A stretch of DNA of 64,000 nucleotides. It comes from Massilia litorea. Lineage in GTDB: Bacteria; Pseudomonadota; Gammaproteobacteria; Burkholderiales; Burkholderiaceae_D. The notes beneath the pieces are model-generated. The model was not told where the DNA came from. It did no database searches and worked only from the letters and a program-made list of their open reading frames with translations. Below are positions 60,436 to 64,000 of this stretch, in pieces. Within the stretch, counting starts at the first letter, position 1. Each line of letters starts with the position of its first letter. A program made the translations under genes and the position numbers. Where the stretch lies: NCBI RefSeq assembly GCF_015101885.1, contig NZ_CP062941.1:2480001-2544000 (forward strand), written 5' to 3'.

Positions 60436-61673
60436 TCCCGATTAAAGTCGCAGGTACAACAGCGGGCGAGCCGCGTAATGCTGCCACCGCGGCCCTGCAA
60501 TACCTGCAGCCGGGCGCACTGAACCTGACGGCCTTGCCGCCATTGTCGCTCTACATCCACTTCCCCTGGTGCGTGCGCAAGTGCCCCTACTGCGATTTCA
60601 ATTCGCACGAAGCGAAGGGCGAACTGCCCGAGCAGGCATACCTGGACGCGGTGCGCCTCGACCTGGAGCAGTCGCTGCCCCTGATCTGGGGCCGCAAGAT
60701 CCACACGGTCTTCATCGGCGGCGGCACCCCGAGCCTGATGTCGGCTGCGGGCCTGGACCGTTTGCTGTCCGACGTGCGCACGCTGCTGCCGCTGGAAATC
60801 AACGCCGAGATCACGATGGAGGCCAATCCCGGCACCTTCGAGATCGAAAAATTCCGCCACTACCGCGACAGCGGCGTGAACCGCCTGTCGATCGGCATCC
60901 AGAGTTTCAACGGCGAACACCTGAAATCGCTGGGCCGCATCCATGACGAGCGCGAAGCCCTGCGCGCGGTCGAGATCGCGACCTCGACGTTCGAGAATTT
61001 CAACCTCGACCTGATGTATGCGCTGCCTTCGCAGACCCTGGCCCAGGCCGAGCACGACATCAAAACCGCGCTCTCGTTCGCGCCGCCGCACCTGTCGCTG
61101 TATCACCTGACGATGGAACCGAACACGGTCTTCGCCAAGTACCCGCCCGCGCTGCCGGACGACGACACCAGCGCCGACATGCAGGACATGATCGCGGAGA
61201 CGATGTCGGCCGCCGGCTACGACCACTACGAAGTGTCGGCCTACGCCCAGCCGGGCCGGCAGGCGCGCCACAATTTGAACTACTGGAATTTCGGCGACTA
61301 CCTCGGCATCGGAGCCGGCGCGCACTCGAAGATCTCCTTCCCGCACCGCATCCTGCGCCAGGCCCGCTTCAAGCAGCCGGCGTCCTTCATGGAAGCGGCG
61401 AAGCGCGGCAATCCGGTCCAGGAAGAACACGAAATCGCCCGCGCCGACATGGGCTTCGAATTCATGCTCAACACCTTGCGCCTGACCGGCGGCTTCGACC
61501 CGAACCTGTTCGGCGAGCGCACCGGCATGAGCATCACCGCGATCAGCCGCGCCCTCGACGCCGCCGAAGCCAAGGGACTCATCACCCGCGACTTCAAGCT
61601 GATCCGCCCGACCGAACTCGGCCAGCGCTTCCTCAACGATTTGCAAGAAATGTTTTTGGGCGAGACGAAGTAG
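60432..61673 (+). CDS. hemW: HemW-type radical SAM heme chaperone
   Basis: 413 residues. The radical SAM cluster is CVRKCPYC (Cys47, Cys51, Cys54) in YIHFPWCVRKCPYCDFNSH, and RHNLNYW is a HemW signature. The extra Cys of true HemN coproporphyrinogen oxidases is absent, so this is HemW, which inserts heme into targets, and not a porphyrin-synthesis enzyme. It is the last gene of the rph-rdgB-hemW run. Confidence 0.95.
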   Translation: MIPIKVAGTTAGEPRNAATAALQYLQPGALNLTALPPLSLYIHFPWCVRKCPYCDFNSHEAKGELPEQAYLDAVRLDLEQSLPLIWGRKIHTVFIGGGTPSLMSAAGLDRLLSDVRTLLPLEINAEITMEANPGTFEIEKFRHYRDSGVNRLSIGIQSFNGEHLKSLGRIHDEREALRAVEIATSTFENFNLDLMYALPSQTLAQAEHDIKTALSFAPPHLSLYHLTMEPNTVFAKYPPALPDDDTSADMQDMIAETMSAAGYDHYEVSAYAQPGRQARHNLNYWNFGDYLGIGAGAHSKISFPHRILRQARFKQPASFMEAAKRGNPVQEEHEIARADMGFEFMLNTLRLTGGFDPNLFGERTGMSITAISRALDAAEAKGLITRDFKLIRPTELGQRFLNDLQEMFLGETK

Positions 61674-62067
61674 CTCGAAAAGCCGGGCCGATGCGGACGT
61701 GGCGCTGTTGCGTGTGCGGTCCATCGCTTGCAATCCTGCCAATAAGCCAGGCATGCTCACCTGCGTGCGCAGGCGCTTCGCCAGCTCCGGTGCGGCGGAC
61801 GCGCCCCGCTGTGTTGACGCCATCACGATACGAAAACCGGCATGCGGGTGCCGGTTCTGTGTCATTTCTTGTTGATCCGATTTTCTGCCAAACGAGATTG
61901 TTTCGTGATGCAGCGCACGCGGCCCTTGTTGTAAGCAGACGCCGCCCTAGACTGAGATATCCGCAATGGGTAGCGTCCGCATTGCGGTAATCCTACGGCC
62001 CCGACATCACGCTGAACGGCGCGGCGCCCGGCCCGAAGACCTATCGTCGCTCTGCGAAGGAATGATC
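61674..62067. other. Intergenic region after hemW
   Basis: 394 bp without a convincing gene. A hairpin AACCGGCA-TGCGGG-TGCCGGTT lies at 61834-61855; a T-tract follows it only on the minus strand, where no gene ends. The promoter of the downstream small exported protein should be here, but no good match was found. Confidence 0.5.
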
Positions 62068-62490
62068 ATGCGTCCCCTCTCCCTGTTACTTCCTGCCTCC
62101 CTGCTCGTGCTGGCCGCGAGCGCAAGTGCCCAGAACCTGCCGTATCCGCAAGCCGACTCTGTCCCGGCCTCGACCGTGCAGGTGACGGCGCCCATCAAGC
62201 CCGTGCTGCTCTTTGCCGATGAAGCCGAGAGGGTGGCCGGGAGCTATGCGATGTCGAACGGCTGGAGAATGCAGGTACGTACCGGTACGCGTCACATCGA
62301 TGCGAAAATCGACAACCAGAAGCCGATCCGGCTGCTTGCGGTGTCGCCGGACAAATTCGTCTCGCGCGACGGCAACGTGACGATGGAATTCAACCAGGGG
62401 AGCTACGGCGACGACATGACGATGAGTTATGTGCCCGATCCGCGCCTGGCGCAGGTCGTCGTGCTGTCCTCGCGGATGGCGCAGCGCTGA
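62068..62490 (+). CDS. Small exported protein of unknown function
   Basis: 140 residues from ATG 62068, with AAGGA six bases upstream. Residues 1-21 are a Sec signal peptide ending ASAQ. The mature part is about 119 residues, with a beta-rich pattern (SYAMSNGWRMQVRTGTRHID) and no Cys. I do not recognise a family; similar short periplasmic proteins are common in Oxalobacteraceae. Confidence 0.7.
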   Translation: MRPLSLLLPASLLVLAASASAQNLPYPQADSVPASTVQVTAPIKPVLLFADEAERVAGSYAMSNGWRMQVRTGTRHIDAKIDNQKPIRLLAVSPDKFVSRDGNVTMEFNQGSYGDDMTMSYVPDPRLAQVVVLSSRMAQR

Positions 62491-62608
62491 GGTTTCGTTG
62501 CGGAGGCGCGCACATCACGCTTGCGCGCGCCCCGTCCGGCGCTCGAGGTACACCGGCGGATCCGGCGCGGATCAGGTATCGTTGCGACTCCAGCCAACGG
62601 AGTCCCCC

Positions 62609-63229
62609 ATGTCCGACCCGATCCATTTCTACGAACCGCGCAACGGCCACGGCTTGCCGCACGACCCCTTCAACGCCATCGTCGGTCCGCGTCCGATCGG
62701 ATGGATTTCCTCGCGCGGCAGCGCGGGCGTGCTCAATCTCGCGCCCTACAGCTTTTTCAATGCCTTCAACTATGTGCCGCCGATCATCGGCTTCGCCAGC
62801 ATCGGCTACAAGGACACGGTGCGCAATATCGAAGAGACGGGCGAATTCGCATGGAGCCTGGTCACCCGTCCCCTGGCCGAGGCCATGAACCAGACCTGCG
62901 CGCCGGTGCCCCCGGAAACCGACGAATTCGTGCTGGCCGGATTGACGCCGGCCGACTCGCGCCTGATTTCGGTGCCGCGCGTGGCCGAGAGCCCGGTGTC
63001 CTTCGAATGCCGCCTGTCCCAGATCCTGCAGCTGGAAACCGCCGCCGGCGCCCAGGTGCCGACCTGGCTGGTGCTGGGCGAAGTCGTCGGCGTGCATATC
63101 GCGCAGTCGCAGCTGAAGGAGGGGATCTACGACACCGCCGCGGCCGGGCACGTGCTGCGCGGCGGCGGGCCGGCTGACTATTTTTCGGTCGACGCCACCC
63201 AGCATTTCCGCATGTTCCGACCGAGGTAA
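62609..63229 (+). CDS. Flavin-reductase-like FMN-binding protein
   Basis: 206 residues from ATG 62609 with ACGGAG eight bases upstream. The split-barrel flavin reductase fold is indicated by NAIVGPRPIGWISSRGSAGV and NLAPYSFFNAFNYVPPIIGF. It is related to the DIM6/NTAB family of FMN-binding proteins. The specific substrate is not evident. It converges on the efflux gene across a terminator. Confidence 0.85.
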   Translation: MSDPIHFYEPRNGHGLPHDPFNAIVGPRPIGWISSRGSAGVLNLAPYSFFNAFNYVPPIIGFASIGYKDTVRNIEETGEFAWSLVTRPLAEAMNQTCAPVPPETDEFVLAGLTPADSRLISVPRVAESPVSFECRLSQILQLETAAGAQVPTWLVLGEVVGVHIAQSQLKEGIYDTAAAGHVLRGGGPADYFSVDATQHFRMFRPR

Positions 63230-63244
63230 TCGGCTCGGCGGCAT

Positions 63245-63271
63245 AAAAAACCGGGGCACGTGCCCCGGTTT
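63245..63271. terminator. Terminator between flavin reductase and efflux gene
   Basis: A 10-bp stem AACCGGGGCA/TGCCCCGGTT with CG loop (63249-63270). On the minus strand it is followed by TTTTTT, so it terminates the efflux gene; on the plus strand only TTT follows. Confidence 0.85.
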
Positions 63272-63295
63272 GCGTTGTGCAACGGCGCCGTAAAA

Positions 63296-64000
63296 TCAGC
63301 GCGCCGCCTGTGCCGTTGACGCCTGTTCGCTCCAGCCGCCGCCGAGCACGCGGTACAGCGTGACCTGGTTCTGCAGGCGCTGCAAATTCGCCTGCACCGC
63401 CAGCTGCTGCGCCTGGAACAGCGAACGCTGGGCGTCCAGCAGGTCCAGGTAGCTGGCCGCGCCGTTGCGGTAGCGCAGGTCGGACAGGTTGTAGCGGTCC
63501 TGCTCGGCGAGCGCCACGGCGCGCTGGGCGCGCAGCTGTTCGCTGAAGGTCGCCTGGCCGGCCAGCGCATCCGCCACTTCGCGGAACGCGGTCTGGATCG
63601 ACTTCTCGTACTGGGCCACGGCGATGTCGCGGCCCGCCTTGGATGCGTCGACGCCGGCCCGGATGCGGCCCAGGTCGAAGATCGGCAGCACGGCCTGCGG
63701 TGCGAAGGTCCAGCCGAAGGAACCGCTCTTGAACAGGCCCGACAGTTCCGTACTCGCGCTGCCCACGGAGCCGGTCAGCGAGATGCGCGGGAAGTAGTTC
63801 GCGCGCGCCGCGCCGATGTTGGCATTCGCCGCGATCAGCTGCTGCTCGGCCGCACGGATGTCGGGACGGGCGGCCAGCAGGTCGGACGGCATGCCGGCCG
63901 GCAGGTCGGGCAGTTCGGTGGCGGCCAGGGTAGTGGCCGGCGCCAGGTTTTCAGGAAGCGGCTGGCCCACCAGCAGGGTCAGCAGGTTCGCGTCCTGGGC
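63296..64000 (-). CDS. RND efflux outer-membrane factor (NodT/OprM family), C-terminal part
   Basis: The frame is open from the right window edge to the stop at 63296, giving 234 residues of the C-terminal part. OEP-family repeats are clear: MPSDLLAARPDIRAAEQQL, ANIGAARANYFPRISLTGSV, and a coiled-coil with YRNGAASYLDLLDAQRSLFQ. Such proteins are the outer-membrane channel of tripartite pumps. The N-terminal signal and lipobox, and probably the pump genes, lie outside the window. Confidence 0.93.
   Translation of the reverse strand, partial: AQDANLLTLLVGQPLPENLAPATTLAATELPDLPAGMPSDLLAARPDIRAAEQQLIAANANIGAARANYFPRISLTGSVGSASTELSGLFKSGSFGWTFAPQAVLPIFDLGRIRAGVDASKAGRDIAVAQYEKSIQTAFREVADALAGQATFSEQLRAQRAVALAEQDRYNLSDLRYRNGAASYLDLLDAQRSLFQAQQLAVQANLQRLQNQVTLYRVLGGGWSEQASTAQAAR

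Noticed and set aside
60432..61673. hemN (oxygen-independent coproporphyrinogen oxidase)
   Set aside because: The cluster is CxxxCxxC without the additional Cys and N-terminal features of HemN; the HNLNYW motif fits HemW.
60321..61865. A 514-codon minus-strand frame opposite hemW
   Set aside because: hemW has intact radical SAM motifs; the antisense frame has none.

Overview
The window looks like the chromosome of a motile, high-GC betaproteobacterium of the order Burkholderiales, most likely family Oxalobacteraceae (Massilia, Duganella or Janthinobacterium type). The evidence is gene content and order: a fliE | fliFGHIJK | fliLMNOPQR flagellar cluster, a Flp/Tad pilus locus and the yicC-gmk-rpoZ-spoT and rph-rdgB-hemW blocks. 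Protein sequences are rich in Ala, Arg and Gly. I saw no rRNA, tRNA, CRISPR array, insertion sequence or phage gene.

Layout. 0-3 kb: the N-terminus of a membrane sensor (cut by the window edge) and a three-PAS GGDEF-EAL protein. 3.1-15.2 kb: flagellar export, switch and basal-body genes. A minus-strand unit fliF-G-H-I-J-K ends at a clear terminator. A second minus-strand unit fliL-M-N-O-P-Q-R has its own sigma70-like promoter. fliE is divergent from fliF and ends at its own terminator. 15.2-18.2 kb: an accessory insert with a membrane acyltransferase and a Tat-exported tyrosinase that follows a 39-codon leader-like ORF. 18.2-28.2 kb: late flagellar genes, namely ycgR-like, an FlhB C-terminal-domain protein, a second FliK-like protein, fliT, fliS, a small unknown gene, a GAF-GGDEF-EAL protein, fliC, flaG, fliD and the flagellin lysine methylase fliB. 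Matching sigma28-type promoters sit before fliS and fliC. 28.3-34.4 kb: a diguanylate cyclase, a membrane protein / histidine kinase / response regulator operon, greB, a heme oxygenase and a stand-alone ACT-domain gene.

34.4-52.3 kb is a complete minus-strand Tad pilus locus. In transcription order it holds a histidine kinase, a response regulator, a 45-residue membrane peptide, flp, prepilin peptidase, a winged-helix/AAA+ ATPase, cpaB, the secretin cpaC, a small lipoprotein, tadG, two tadE-like genes, cpaE, cpaF, tadB, tadC, a TPR/LytR_C lipoprotein and a large Ig-like lipoprotein. 52.6-64 kb is housekeeping: spoT, rpoZ, gmk, yicC, then a divergent Ser/Thr kinase and PP2C phosphatase pair, rph, rdgB, hemW, a small exported protein, a flavin-reductase-like protein and the 3' part of an efflux outer-membrane factor. 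Two long inverted repeats sharing GTAGGGTGGGC lie in this part.

How it fits together: the window concentrates surface appendages (flagellum, Tad pilus) and second-messenger control. Three GGDEF proteins, two of them with EAL domains, sit beside a YcgR-type flagellar brake, and spoT has a small paralogue of its regulatory ACT domain next to the Tad locus. This suggests coordinated switching between swimming and attachment, which is inference. The least ordinary items are the free ACT protein, the tyrosinase with its leader ORF and fungal-type Cys-x-His motif, the unlisted 45-residue peptide before flp, the Tad-embedded winged-helix AAA+ protein and the paired long inverted repeats.
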